Assembly: GCA_963675955.2 (NCBI GenBank)
Contig: CAXXVR010000002.1
Span: 1,240,001-1,304,000, forward strand
Length of the DNA: 64,000 nucleotides
Source of the DNA: Desulfocicer sp963675955
GTDB taxonomy: Bacteria; Desulfobacterota; Desulfobacteria; Desulfobacterales; Desulfobacteraceae
Reading direction: 5' to 3'
In this document: positions 42,554 through 51,784 of the stretch, in pieces
Layout of the letters: every line of letters begins with the position of its first letter
Numbering within the stretch: the stretch's first letter is position 1
Made by a program: the position numbers and the translations under genes
The notes under the pieces: generated by a model
Told to the model about the DNA's origin: nothing
The model's input: the letters and a program-made list of their open reading frames with translations, nothing else
Databases searched by the model: none

Positions 42554-42729
42554 AATAACCCACATGTCCTGTCGGACACAACAAATATAGAAAATGGTAT
42601 TATACCGCCCCCCCCGATGGGCAATAGGAACCGGACAATTGAGCTGTCTACAGTTCTGGTCCGGGACCATTGCCCGGTCGGGGGGGGGCGGCTCTGCTGA
42701 AGTTGCCTTGGAGGGTGCCTTTTTATATA
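42554..42729. repeat. Modular palindromic element (copy A5, core inverted)
   Basis: The flanks are in the same orientation as copies A2 and A4 (ATGTCC-TGTC-GGACA hairpin and GGTATTATACC at the left, GGCTCTGCTGAAGTTGCC and TATATA at the right). The core between the C-run and G-run reads the other way: GATGGGCAATAGGAACC ... GGACCATTGCCC, matching the reverse complement of the A4 core. The outer hairpin region is shortened. Confidence 0.85.
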
Positions 42730-42821
42730 AAATGAAAAAACCTTCCCGGGTTGCCAAAATGGGGTGTCAATGGTATTCAAGCATGCCATGAAGAGGCTAT
42801 TTGGGGGCTTGATCACAACAT

Positions 42822-42923
42822 CGGCGGGCAGTCTTGCATTATTGGTATTGTCGGTGGTTTTGGCGTTTTCTCAGGCTGTGCAACGATAACGCCAATAACG
42901 CAAGCCTGACCCCGCTGGCCCAA
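42822..42923. repeat. REP-like inverted-repeat element (family B, copy 2)
   Basis: GCGGGCAGTCTTGCATTATT and TGGTTTTGGCGTT are partly complementary to AACGCCAATAACGCAAGCCTG and ACCCCGC further on. The second half matches the right half of the element at 4006. It lies in the leader of purN. Confidence 0.6.
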
Positions 42924-42981
42924 TGATGAGGGACCCATGTTATGGTCAATCCCCTGTTTTTTACCAGAAAAGGAAGACATA

Positions 42982-43704
42982 ATGGGAAATAAAATAAAGA
43001 TCGGCGCGTTGATATCCGGTGGTGGAACCAATCTGCAGGCCATCATTGATGCATGTAAATTGGGTCGGATTGATGCGCAATTGGTGTTCACCGGGTCAGA
43101 CACCCCCGGTGTTAAAGGTCTTGATCGGGCAAAATCTGCGGGCATTGAGACCTTTGTGGTGGATTATAAAAAGATTATTGAAACCTTAAAAAAAAATCCC
43201 CATGGCCTGGCATTGCCGGAAGATTTTGATCTGGAAGCTGTCCGTGCCCGGCAGACACTTTTTCAGGCTTCTGCCGATCCCGGGAAGGTTGCGGCATTTC
43301 TGCGTTCCCGGGCCGTGGCGGAAAAGGCTCTGCTGGATCATATTCTCCCCCATGACATTGATCTGCTGGTGCTTGCAGGGTTTATGCGGACCCTTACACC
43401 GTATTTTATAGATCGCATTAATACCGTGCCGGGAAAATGGAAAATTATGAATATTCATCCGGCATTGCTGCCCTCATTTCCGGGCACCGACGGGTATGGG
43501 GATACCTTTCGCCATGGATGCAAGGTGGGAGGGTGCACCGTTCATTTCATTGATTATGGCGAGGACACCGGTCCCATCATCGGTCAGCGGGCCTTTGATA
43601 TCAACGATGATGACACTCTGGAAACTGTTAAGAAAAAAGGGCTGGCCCTGGAATGGGCACTCTATCCGGAATGTATCCAGAAATTTGCTGAAAATAAAAT
43701 TTAG
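42982..43704 (+). CDS. purN: Phosphoribosylglycinamide formyltransferase
   Basis: The 240-residue product begins KIGALISGGGTNLQAIIDAC and has the formyltransferase motif IMNIHPALLPSFPGTDGYGD with catalytic Asn and His, then VGGCTVHFIDYGEDTGPII. It adds the C8 formyl group in purine synthesis. It is about 40 residues longer than standard PurN: an extra segment (about 62-105, IIETLKKNPHGLALPEDFDL...) sits in the middle. AAGGAAG precedes the ATG at 42982. The stop overlaps the convergent TraB gene by four bases. Confidence 0.92.
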   Translation: MGNKIKIGALISGGGTNLQAIIDACKLGRIDAQLVFTGSDTPGVKGLDRAKSAGIETFVVDYKKIIETLKKNPHGLALPEDFDLEAVRARQTLFQASADPGKVAAFLRSRAVAEKALLDHILPHDIDLLVLAGFMRTLTPYFIDRINTVPGKWKIMNIHPALLPSFPGTDGYGDTFRHGCKVGGCTVHFIDYGEDTGPIIGQRAFDINDDDTLETVKKKGLALEWALYPECIQKFAENKI

Positions 43705-44885
43705 TGCATTGCCTTGAGCATGAGCGGGATGGCCGTCATGGTCCCGATGGTGCTGCCAAGGTTGGTGAAAACCACAACCAGCAGAATTCGTGTAACATTG
43801 TTTTGCCAGAAGCCCTTGAGGGAGAGAATATCTTGCGGGATGGATTCCAGATCTTTAACCTTGGGTTTGCGTGATACCGCCTCCACAAGTCCTGAGACCC
43901 AGCCTGCTGCAATCATGGGATTAAGCGAGGTTATGGGGGCTGCCACAATGGCTGCAAGAATGGTGTATGGATGGGCCAGGGCCACAATGGCCCCGATGCC
44001 GGCAAAAATACCGTTGGCGACGATCCACAACCATATCATATCGGTGCCGGCATCCGCCCCCTTCATGAAAAATCCCACAGCCATGAGCAAAACAATGGCT
44101 CCGGGAATCAGCCATTTTAGAACCTTGCCGATGTTACCCGCCGGGGGGATCTTTGTAAGGTCCTCGGTGTCAATGGTTGCTCCTGTGGCCAGGTGCCTTT
44201 TAATGCCGGGGGCATGACCGGCCCCCACCACGGCCACAATGCGTTGTCCCGGTGCGCTTTTTATTTTTGCCGCAAGGAACTGGTCCCGCTCGGCAATGAG
44301 TACTCTTTCCATTATAGGGTGAGATTTTTTTACATCGGCAAGCAGGGTCTGCAGAAGATCCTCCTGCTTCATCTGTTCAATTTCTTCTTCTGTGATTTCC
44401 TCGGAACTGCCCATGGAGAGCATCAGCTGGAACATCAGCTTTATTTTTTCCCACATGCCCATGCTTCGCCATACCCGTGTCAGGGTGATCTGAATTTCCC
44501 GGTCTGCGGGGATGAGGATGGCACCTTCGTTCTCTGCCGCTTCAACGGCGTTTATCATTTCCTGTCCGGGCTTGATATCGAATTTTTCCGCAATTTTTTT
44601 CTGAAAAGAGGCCAGCATCAGATTCATCAACACCAGCATGGCCTTTTTTTCCTTGATAACTTTTACAATATCCATGTTACGCCAGCTCTCATTGTCCCGT
44701 ATGGCTTTAAGCCGGGAATCACAAAGCTCCACACATACGGTGTCGGGTTTTTCCTGGTGGATTATTTCTGTTACAAGCCGGGCGCTTTCCCGGGAGACAT
44801 GGGCGGTGCCAATTAGGATGATTTCCTTGTTGCCCAGATGGATTCTGTCAATCATTGCATCTTTATGCTGCTCGTTTGTTTCCAT
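43701..44885 (-). CDS. TraB/GumN-like family membrane protein
   Basis: The 394-residue protein has the N-terminal EIILIGTAHVSRESARLV and VCVELCDSR motifs of the TraB family, DREIQITLTRVWR, VGAGHAPGIKRHL, and a C-terminal third with three or four membrane helices (about 255-275, 285-305, 310-330). The residues GTAHVS and GAGHAPG form the proposed catalytic site of this metalloprotease-like fold. In Enterococcus TraB is linked to pheromone shutdown, but most bacterial and archaeal members have unknown roles. Confidence 0.85.
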   Translation of the reverse strand: METNEQHKDAMIDRIHLGNKEIILIGTAHVSRESARLVTEIIHQEKPDTVCVELCDSRLKAIRDNESWRNMDIVKVIKEKKAMLVLMNLMLASFQKKIAEKFDIKPGQEMINAVEAAENEGAILIPADREIQITLTRVWRSMGMWEKIKLMFQLMLSMGSSEEITEEEIEQMKQEDLLQTLLADVKKSHPIMERVLIAERDQFLAAKIKSAPGQRIVAVVGAGHAPGIKRHLATGATIDTEDLTKIPPAGNIGKVLKWLIPGAIVLLMAVGFFMKGADAGTDMIWLWIVANGIFAGIGAIVALAHPYTILAAIVAAPITSLNPMIAAGWVSGLVEAVSRKPKVKDLESIPQDILSLKGFWQNNVTRILLVVVFTNLGSTIGTMTAIPLMLKAMH

Positions 44886-44943
44886 TGAAATGGGTTCCCT
44901 TGGGGTGAAGCAAGGTCTTTAAGACCGTTGTGTTTGAAAAAAG

Positions 44944-45053
44944 GTAAATATTTGATGAGAGCCCCATCTTCAGCTGTTTTGGACTGCTCACATAGTATTA
45001 GTATGCTACACAGTTCTAAACAGCCGAATATGGGGTGCTGTACAAATATTTAC
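44944..45053. repeat. Inverted-repeat element (family D, copy 2)
   Basis: A 110-bp element with perfect 11-bp terminal repeats GTAAATATTTG and CAAATATTTAC. Inside are CCCCATCTTCAGCTGTTT and its near-complement AAACAGCCGAATATGGGG, and CTGCTCACATAG against GCTACACAG, so the whole folds on itself. No coding capacity. It fills most of the gap 44886-45204. Confidence 0.75.
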
Positions 45054-45204
45054 AATATCAACCCGAATATTTACGAGAAAGGTCGATTTTATCGATGATA
45101 AACAGGCACGAATAATAACCATTTTTTTTGTGTTGGCAACTGAAATCCGACCATATCAATCTGTGGGCTTGACCAGGTGAAAAATCTCTGGTATCAGAAA
45201 AGTC

Positions 45205-45387
45205 ATGAAATCAATAGACGAACAGATACTCAGAACCACCAAAGAAATTGTGGTCAAATTCATTGAGATGGGGCGGCTTTCCCCCACAAGCATCCATGAA
45301 TCCTTTGTGGATATTCACAGGACGGTGTCAGATACCGTTAAGGGTGCGCTTCAGGAAAACTCCCAATTTTCGGAATCCGATAAATAA
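45205..45387 (+). CDS. Small conserved-looking protein (MucR N-terminal-like)
   Basis: The 60-residue product MKSIDEQILRTTKEIVVKFI...SPTSIHESFVDIHRTVSDTV resembles the helical start of MucR/Ros regulators (the IV-x-x-FI-x-x-x-x-x-SP-x-x-(I/L)-x-x-x-F-x-x-(I/V)H pattern), without the zinc-finger part. It could be a small helical adaptor or a truncated regulator. The similarity is weak. It ends 60 bp before the convergent polA gene. Confidence 0.5.
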   Translation: MKSIDEQILRTTKEIVVKFIEMGRLSPTSIHESFVDIHRTVSDTVKGALQENSQFSESDK

Positions 45388-45398
45388 CCCGGATCTGA

Positions 45399-45440
45399 CT
45401 CATCTCCATTGTGATCAAGCTCATCTCCATTGTGATCAAG
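45399..45440. repeat. Perfect 21-bp tandem duplication
   Basis: CTCATCTCCATTGTGATCAA (plus G) occurs twice back to back (45399-45419 and 45420-45440) between the ends of two convergent genes. Probably a recent slippage event. Confidence 0.9.
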
Positions 45441-45449
45441 CCCTGCATA

Positions 45450-48134
45450 TCAATGGGCTTCGGCCCAGCTGGTCCCCACATCCATATTCACCTTCAGGGG
45501 CACCTTGAGATCAAAAACGGTTTCCATGACTTCCCGGGCCAGGGCCATGAGGGTTTCCACCTCTTTTTTCGGCACTTCAAATAAAATTTCATCGTGCACG
45601 GACAACAGCATGCGTGATGCCATTTTCTTGTCCAGCAGTGCCTTTTCCATGCGGATCATGGCAAGCTTTATCAAGTCTGCGGCACTGCCCTGTATGGGAG
45701 TGTTGATGGCCATTCTCTCTGCAAACCCGCGCATGTTGGCATTGGTGGCATTGATATCCTCCAGTCGTCTTTTGCGGCCAAGCAGGGTGGTGACCTCCCC
45801 GGTTTCTTTTGCCTTTGCAATGGTGGTATCAATGTAGGTTTTAACACCTGAGTATCGTGCAAAGTAGTTGTCAATGTAAGTCTGGGCCATTTTTCGGCTG
45901 ATATCAAGCTCCTTGCTGAGTTTAAAGGCTCCCATTCCATATACAATCCCAAAATTGATGGCCTTGGCCTGACGTCGCAGTTCTGGGGTGATGAATCCTG
46001 GAAGGGCATTGAATACCTCGGTTGCCGTTCTGGTGTGGATGTCCTCATCACGGGTAAAGGCGTCTATGAGGATGGCATCTTCGGCGCAATGGGCCAGGAT
46101 GCGCAGCTCAATCTGAGAATAGTCTGCCGCCACAAGTACATGGCCCTTTTCCGGGATAAAGGCTGCTCTGATCTCTTTGCCCTCCGGGGTGCGGATGGGG
46201 ATGTTTTGAAGATTGGGATCAGAGCTGCTTAAACGTCCTGTGGCCGTGATACTCTGGTTAAATGAGGTATGAATTCGGCCGGTCTGGGGGTGCACCAGCT
46301 GCTGCAACGCATCGGTGTAGGTGGATTTAAGCTTGCCAAGGGATCGGTGACGTACAATCAGGGCTGGCAGTTCATGGGATTGGGCAAGGGTTGTCAACAC
46401 ATTAATATCCGTGGAATAACCGGTTTTCTTTTTGGTCTTTTTTTGCACGGGCAGCTTTAGTTTTTCAAATAAAATGGTGCCAAGCTGCTGGGAAGAATTA
46501 ATGTTGAAGCGTTCTCCAGCCAGGGAGAAAATTTCTTCCTCAATGGTTGAAAGTTCCTGCTCAAAGATGCGGGAAAGGTGGGATAATTTATCTTTATCCA
46601 CTTTTATGCCCGCCATTTCCATGCGGGCCAGCACCGGCACCAGGGGCATTTCAATATTCTGCATCAGTGGGGTAAGATCATTTTTCTGGATCTGTTCTTC
46701 CAGGATCTGACTGGCAAGCAGGGTGATATCGGCATCTTCAGCCGCATAGTCCACAGCTTTTTCTATTTCAACCTCGTTGAAGGTAATTTTATTTTTTCCC
46801 TTGCCCACCATATCTTCATATTTGATGGTTTTATGGCCAAGCAGTGTCAGTGCGATGTGGTCCAGGCTGTGTCCCCGATGGGAGGGGGTCAGCAGGTGGG
46901 AGGCGATCATGGTGTCAAAGATCATGCCCTGCATGGAAATGCCGCAACGGAACAGCACAATGTAGTCATACTTGATGTTCTGGCCCACCTTGTGGATGGT
47001 TTGATCTTCCAGCAGGGGTTTTAAAATATCCAACACGGCCTGCCGATCCGGCTGCACAAATTTTTCATTGCCAAAGGCCACATGACCCACGGGAATATAG
47101 AAGGCGTGATGGGGTCTGTAAGAGAAGGAAATGCCCACAAGTTCGGCCAGCATGGGGTGTTGGGAGGTAGTTTCTGTGTCAATGGCAAATCGTCCGGCCT
47201 GCTTGGCGTGGTTCAGCTCTTTTTTTATGTCGTCAAGATCTGTGAGGCAGATATAGGTTTTTTTAATGGGGGTAATTTTTGGGGTGAATTCTTCCTGGAG
47301 CTGCCTGAATTCAAGGGTTTTAAATAAATTGGACAGGGCCTTGTCGTCCGGGGCAACGGCTTTAAAATCTTCAATGACAAAGGGGATGTCCACATGCTGA
47401 TCAATGGCCACCAGCCGCCGGCTTAAAAATGCCTGGTCTCTGTTATCTGACAGCTTTTTGTGCAGGGCTTTTTTCCCTTTGAGTGCATCTAAATTATCAT
47501 AGATTCCCTGGATGGAGCCATGCTCTTTTAATAGTTTCATGGCGTTTTTAGGTCCCACACCGGGAACTCCGGGGATATTGTCCGAGGTGTCTCCGGCAAG
47601 GCCCAACATGTCAATGATCTGGGTGGGACTCAGGTTAAAGTCTGTTTTTATGGCTTCCCTGTCGATGGTCTTGTCCTTCATGGGATCATAGATTACACAG
47701 TGGTCGGTGACCAGCTGCATGAAATCCTTGTCTCCGGTGACCATGATGGTTGAAAAGCCCTTTTCTTCTCCCAGGCGGGCACAGGTGCCGATGAGGTCAT
47801 CGGCCTCAAAGCCCTGTTTTTCCACAATTGGGATGCCAAAGGCGGTGACCACCTTTTTGATCCATGGGATCTGCTGGGCCATGTCTTCGGGCATGGGGGG
47901 GCGGGTGGCCTTGTACTGATCATACATGTCGTGGCGGAAGGTGGGGCCTTTGACATCAAAAAACATGGCAATATAGTCAGGATTTCTTTCCTTTATCAGT
48001 TTTAAAAGCATCCGGGTAAACCCGAAGGTGGCATTGGTGGGAAGCCCCTTGGAGTTGGACAGATTGCGAATGGCATGGAATGCCCGGTAAAGATAGGCAC
48101 TGCCGTCTATGAGAAAGAGTTCTTTTTTGTTCAT
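45450..48134 (-). CDS. polA: DNA polymerase I
   Basis: The 894-residue product carries all three activities. The 5'-3' exonuclease (1-260) starts LFLIDGSAYLYRAFHAIRNL and has MVTGDKDFMQLV and GLAGDTSDNIPGVPGVGPK. The 3'-5' exonuclease (about 300-480) has the intact acidic pair in FAIDTETTSQHPMLAEL and YAAEDADIT, so proofreading should work. The polymerase domain (500-894) has VAADYSQIELRILAH, RRQAKAINFGIVYGMG and LLSVHDEILFEVP. It is used in repair and Okazaki-fragment processing. It has no partners in the operon. Confidence 0.97.
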   Translation of the reverse strand: MNKKELFLIDGSAYLYRAFHAIRNLSNSKGLPTNATFGFTRMLLKLIKERNPDYIAMFFDVKGPTFRHDMYDQYKATRPPMPEDMAQQIPWIKKVVTAFGIPIVEKQGFEADDLIGTCARLGEEKGFSTIMVTGDKDFMQLVTDHCVIYDPMKDKTIDREAIKTDFNLSPTQIIDMLGLAGDTSDNIPGVPGVGPKNAMKLLKEHGSIQGIYDNLDALKGKKALHKKLSDNRDQAFLSRRLVAIDQHVDIPFVIEDFKAVAPDDKALSNLFKTLEFRQLQEEFTPKITPIKKTYICLTDLDDIKKELNHAKQAGRFAIDTETTSQHPMLAELVGISFSYRPHHAFYIPVGHVAFGNEKFVQPDRQAVLDILKPLLEDQTIHKVGQNIKYDYIVLFRCGISMQGMIFDTMIASHLLTPSHRGHSLDHIALTLLGHKTIKYEDMVGKGKNKITFNEVEIEKAVDYAAEDADITLLASQILEEQIQKNDLTPLMQNIEMPLVPVLARMEMAGIKVDKDKLSHLSRIFEQELSTIEEEIFSLAGERFNINSSQQLGTILFEKLKLPVQKKTKKKTGYSTDINVLTTLAQSHELPALIVRHRSLGKLKSTYTDALQQLVHPQTGRIHTSFNQSITATGRLSSSDPNLQNIPIRTPEGKEIRAAFIPEKGHVLVAADYSQIELRILAHCAEDAILIDAFTRDEDIHTRTATEVFNALPGFITPELRRQAKAINFGIVYGMGAFKLSKELDISRKMAQTYIDNYFARYSGVKTYIDTTIAKAKETGEVTTLLGRKRRLEDINATNANMRGFAERMAINTPIQGSAADLIKLAMIRMEKALLDKKMASRMLLSVHDEILFEVPKKEVETLMALAREVMETVFDLKVPLKVNMDVGTSWAEAH

Positions 48135-48349
48135 GGTAGTGTTTTCCTTGTGGGGATGCTTCTCTGGATGATTCGGTTTTTTGGGGCAGGTTTTGCCGGA
48201 ACAGGTTCAGAGTAATACCTGCCTTATTTAATTGCCACATGGAGGATTAAACCTGACTGTTATTATTATCAAGTCACAGGAAATCTTATAAAAAACTTCA
48301 AAAATAAAGACAAAGCCTGTATAACCATTCCTTTTCAACAGGAGGAAAT

Positions 48350-48568
48350 ATGACCGAAGTATCTAAAAATCGAAAGGAAAAGAGGCGTAGCAAAAGAGTG
48401 CATCTCTGCCACTGCTGTGGCAGAGAGTTTCAGTTTTGCTGGAACTGCCGGTGTGGATTTTCCATCTGTCAGGAGTGCATGTACGAAAATGAGTGGGGCA
48501 TGACATGCAACGGAATTACCTGGGAATGCCCGGACTGCAGCGAGCAGAATGGATTTGGTAATCAATAA
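48350..48568 (+). CDS. Small Cys-rich zinc-ribbon-like protein
   Basis: The 72-residue product has four close Cys pairs: CHCC, CWNCRC, CQEC, then CPDC near the end, with a basic N-terminus (RKEKRRSKRVH). Such a pattern suggests two zinc sites, perhaps for binding RNA or protein. I do not recognise a named family. AGGAGG lies right before the ATG, which supports a real gene. It lies alone between polA and hisD, which point the other way. Confidence 0.65.
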   Translation: MTEVSKNRKEKRRSKRVHLCHCCGREFQFCWNCRCGFSICQECMYENEWGMTCNGITWECPDCSEQNGFGNQ

Positions 48569-48580
48569 TCATGCCTGATT

Positions 48581-49876
48581 TTACCTTCTCACCTTAATGG
48601 CCCGGGCGTGGGCATCCAGCCCTTCGGTTTCTGCCAGGGTGACAATGTCTTCGGCTTCGGCCATGAAGGCTGACCGGGAATAGTTAATGAGACTGCTTTT
48701 TTTTGTGAAGTTATCCACACTGAGGGCCGATGAAAACCTTGCGGTTCCTGCCGTGGGCAGCACATGGTTTGGGCCTGCTATGTAGTCTCCCACGGGTTCC
48801 GGTGTGTAGGGACCAATGAAAATGGCTCCGGCGTTTCTTATGCGGTCAAGGTATTCAAAGGGGGCATCCACCACCAGTTCCAGATGCTCCGGTGCCAGGC
48901 GGTTGGCAAGATTAATGGCGGTTTCAATGTCCGGCACCACCATGGCTGCTCCGAAATTTTTCATGGACTGGCTGGCAATATCCCTTCTGGAAAGAGTTTT
49001 CAGCTGTGTTTCCACAGCCTGTTTTGTGGCCGTGGCAAGGGCTTTTGAATCGGTGATGAGAATGGCCGAAGCCATGACATCATGCTCGGCCTGGGACAGC
49101 AGGTCGGCTGCCAGAAATTCCGGGTCTGCACTTTTATCTGCAATGATGAGAATTTCACTGGGACCTGCAATCATGTCAATGCCCACGGTGCCGGAAACAA
49201 TTTTTTTGGCCAGGGTGACATAGATGTTGCCGGGTCCCACGATAACGTCCACCCGTGGTACCTGCTGGGTTCCGTGGGCCATGGCTCCGATGGCCCAGGC
49301 ACTGCCGGCTTTGAACACCTGGTCAATCCCTACTTTTTTTGCCGCCGCCAGCATGTGGGGGTTGATGGTGCCGTCGGACATGGGGGGGGTCATGAGGACA
49401 AGTGTTTTAACGCCGGCTACCTTGGCCGGGATACCGCCCATGAGCACCGATGATACCAGGGGGGTTTTTCCTCCTTTGGCACCAGGCGCATAGATACCTG
49501 CTGCATCCACGGGCCTCACCAGTTGCCCCACCATCACCCCGGGTCTGGGGGTGTCAATCCATGATTTTTCCTTCTGCTGCTGATGAAACTGCGTCAACTG
49601 GACCACGGCACGATCCAGGGCCTGTAAAAAAGCCCCATCCACCTGTGTCATGGCCTGGTGGAATTCAGCTTCACTGACCTTGAGGGTTTCAAGGGTGATG
49701 GCCTTGGAATCAAACTGCCGGGTGTAGTCCACCAGAGCCTCATCTCCCCGTTTTTTTACATCCTCGATATAGGCCTGTACATTGTTGTAATCTGCCTCGG
49801 TGTAACCAAGGCCCCTTTCTATGGTATCATAAATCTTTTTTTCGCCCTCTGGTGAGGGGTATTGGTATATCTGCAT
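48581..49876 (-). CDS. hisD: Histidinol dehydrogenase
   Basis: The 431-residue product has the HisD hallmarks: PLVSSVLMGGIPAKVAGV, VDVIVGPGNIYVTLAKK, GIDMIAGPSEILIIAD, LLSQAEHDVMASAILIT, and the zinc/catalytic residues in RLAPEHLELV and AGPNHVLPTAGTARF. It makes L-histidine from L-histidinol in two NAD steps. The start at MQIYQYPSPEGEKK fits the family; upstream extension to 49915 is unlikely. No other his genes are adjacent. Confidence 0.95.
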   Translation of the reverse strand: MQIYQYPSPEGEKKIYDTIERGLGYTEADYNNVQAYIEDVKKRGDEALVDYTRQFDSKAITLETLKVSEAEFHQAMTQVDGAFLQALDRAVVQLTQFHQQQKEKSWIDTPRPGVMVGQLVRPVDAAGIYAPGAKGGKTPLVSSVLMGGIPAKVAGVKTLVLMTPPMSDGTINPHMLAAAKKVGIDQVFKAGSAWAIGAMAHGTQQVPRVDVIVGPGNIYVTLAKKIVSGTVGIDMIAGPSEILIIADKSADPEFLAADLLSQAEHDVMASAILITDSKALATATKQAVETQLKTLSRRDIASQSMKNFGAAMVVPDIETAINLANRLAPEHLELVVDAPFEYLDRIRNAGAIFIGPYTPEPVGDYIAGPNHVLPTAGTARFSSALSVDNFTKKSSLINYSRSAFMAEAEDIVTLAETEGLDAHARAIKVRR

Positions 49877-49954
49877 TTTAAATAAACCCTTTTTTTTGCA
49901 AGTGCGGGTGAGCATGTTCTGGGGTTGTTGTGTTTATGGCTGTAATAAGCTGTT

Positions 49955-50085
49955 GTAACTATTTGGATAACACCCCATCTTCACCTGTTTTAGTCTGCCC
50001 ATATGGCATCGTTATGCTATGCAGCCCCAAACAGGTGAAGGTGGGGTACTGTCCAGACATTTAAATGAGTAAGTCAAATATTTAC
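49955..50085. repeat. Inverted-repeat element (family D, copy 3)
   Basis: CACCCCATCTTCACCTGTTT pairs with AAACAGGTGAAGGTGGGG, and CTGCCCATATGGCATCG lies at the tip. A CAAATATTTAC end is found near 50075-50085; the left end is less well conserved (GTAACTATTTG). The remaining 180 bp before the CDF gene contain nothing recognisable. Confidence 0.75.
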
Positions 50086-50267
50086 AAGCTGGTAAATTCG
50101 ATTATAATACCCCCAATATCCGTGGAATTGCAACCTGCAAAAAAATAAATTCCCTTATTTTTCTGCCTTCTGAAGTCTGCCTTAAGACAAACTGTTGTGT
50201 CGCTGATGGACAGGATGGCCTTTTATCCGTTTTTTACAGAAACGATCCAGAACAATTTGATATCAGG

Positions 50268-51137
50268 TTAAGGGTTTAATTCCCGGGTGGGGTGATAGTG
50301 GACATAAACCCGCCTTATTGGATCAATCTCATCAATGAGAATTTTTTCCACCTGGGTGGCAATATGATCCCCCTGGGCCACGGTGAGGCAGGCATTGACA
50401 CCAATGGTGATATTTGCCACGATATAAGGTCCAAACCGATGGGTTTTGATTTCTTCCACCTGTTCCACCTCTTTTACCGTTGCAATGAGATTTTTTATCT
50501 GTTTTCCCAGGGCCTGATCCGGAACGGTGTCCATGAGTTCCCCTGAAGCGTTCCGGAGTATTTCAATGCCAGTGTGCAGGATAATCAGAGAGACAATTGC
50601 CCCAGCCAGGGGGTCAATCCAGGCATGGCCCATGCGGCCAAAAAAAATACCGGCGGTGGCAGCCAGTGATGCAAAGACATCATTTCGGTGATCTGCTGCC
50701 AGGGCAATCACGGCACTGTTTTTTGTCTGTGTGCCGATGGCCCGGGTCCAGATAGTGAGGCAAATTTTTAATCCCACGGTGAAAAGGGCCACCCACAATG
50801 CCTGGATGCTTGCCCCTGCTGATAATTTCTGGGTTGATATAATTTCATAAATGGTATTTATGCTGTTCCAGAAAATGGCAATGGCCGTGGTAATCACAAA
50901 GGCGCCCACCACCACGGCGGCGATGCTCTCCAGTTGTTCATGACCATAGGGATGTTCATGGTCCGCAGGTTTGCCCGAAAGGCGCATGAAGATGTTCACG
51001 GCAATGCCATAGGCAACATCCGAGGTGGAGTTGATGCCGTCTGCCAGCAGGGCCGGGCTGTGGCCCACAATACCAATGGCGGTTTTTAGAAGTGCCAGGA
51101 ATGTATTGGCGATAAGTCCCACATTAACGGCCCGCAT
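50268..51137 (-). CDS. Cation diffusion facilitator transporter
   Basis: The 289-residue inner-membrane exporter has six helices and the CDF signature metal-site residues: LLADGINSTSDVAYG (helix 2) and DHEHPYGHEQLES (loop), then LAADHRNDVFASLAAT (helix 5). The C-terminal cytoplasmic domain (about 205-289) is the usual regulatory fold. It exports zinc, iron or related ions in exchange for protons; the ion cannot be told from these motifs. GAGG is ten bases upstream of the ATG. Confidence 0.9.
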   Translation of the reverse strand: MRAVNVGLIANTFLALLKTAIGIVGHSPALLADGINSTSDVAYGIAVNIFMRLSGKPADHEHPYGHEQLESIAAVVVGAFVITTAIAIFWNSINTIYEIISTQKLSAGASIQALWVALFTVGLKICLTIWTRAIGTQTKNSAVIALAADHRNDVFASLAATAGIFFGRMGHAWIDPLAGAIVSLIILHTGIEILRNASGELMDTVPDQALGKQIKNLIATVKEVEQVEEIKTHRFGPYIVANITIGVNACLTVAQGDHIATQVEKILIDEIDPIRRVYVHYHPTRELNP

Positions 51138-51784
51138 GCCTTTTTGTCCTCTTGTCTGTTTTTGTTCTGTGTTGATGGGATGTCTCCTTATTCTGCATTC
51201 TGCTTATTATAAGTATAAAATCATAGGTAAATCTCTTATTGACAGGATCATGTTTTTATTGTTAATTCAGAGTCGTAAGCTCTCAATAAGTCAAGGCATT
51301 CAGGAAATCCTTTTGAACAGTACCCGTATTTAAAGGGTAGACAGGCTTTTCCACCCCGAGTTATTGAGAATTTACATTCAGAGTATATTCAGGAAAAAGA
51401 ATTAAGATATGCCCCGCTGGTTTTTGGTTTGTCATATGATTTTTATATATGAAGAAAAATATGAAACTTTCGGGATTGATTACAACTTCCGTTATTCTTT
51501 TTAAACGCATGCACAGCCAAGGCTGATCTTTAAAGTTAACTATCTCTCAACGATCTTAACTTCTGGCCTGTTCAGAATTTGTTACCCCAAAAACAAAGCA
51601 ATGACAAATCTCTCAGTTTCCTGTAGAGTAGTAGAATACCTGTCAAAAACATGGGGTCTGGTAAAGTCCTCAGCTGCCAGCAACAAAAGCCTGACCATGT
51701 TGGCCCACCTGATTATGATCAGGTGGCAGATGTTTTATACCAGGCCCACACTTTCTAACCTGATAAAAAGGGGAATGTCTTTTT
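51138..51784. other. 650-bp gene-free stretch before the polysaccharide locus
   Basis: No credible coding frame. A perfect 9-bp hairpin (CCACCTGAT-TATG-ATCAGGTGG) lies at 51705-51726, next to AAAGCCTGACCATGTTGGCCC, which resembles the end of repeat family B. GAGTCGTAAGCTC near 51268 repeats a string found near 34563. The promoter of the polysaccharide locus is probably here; I could not identify it. Confidence 0.4.
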
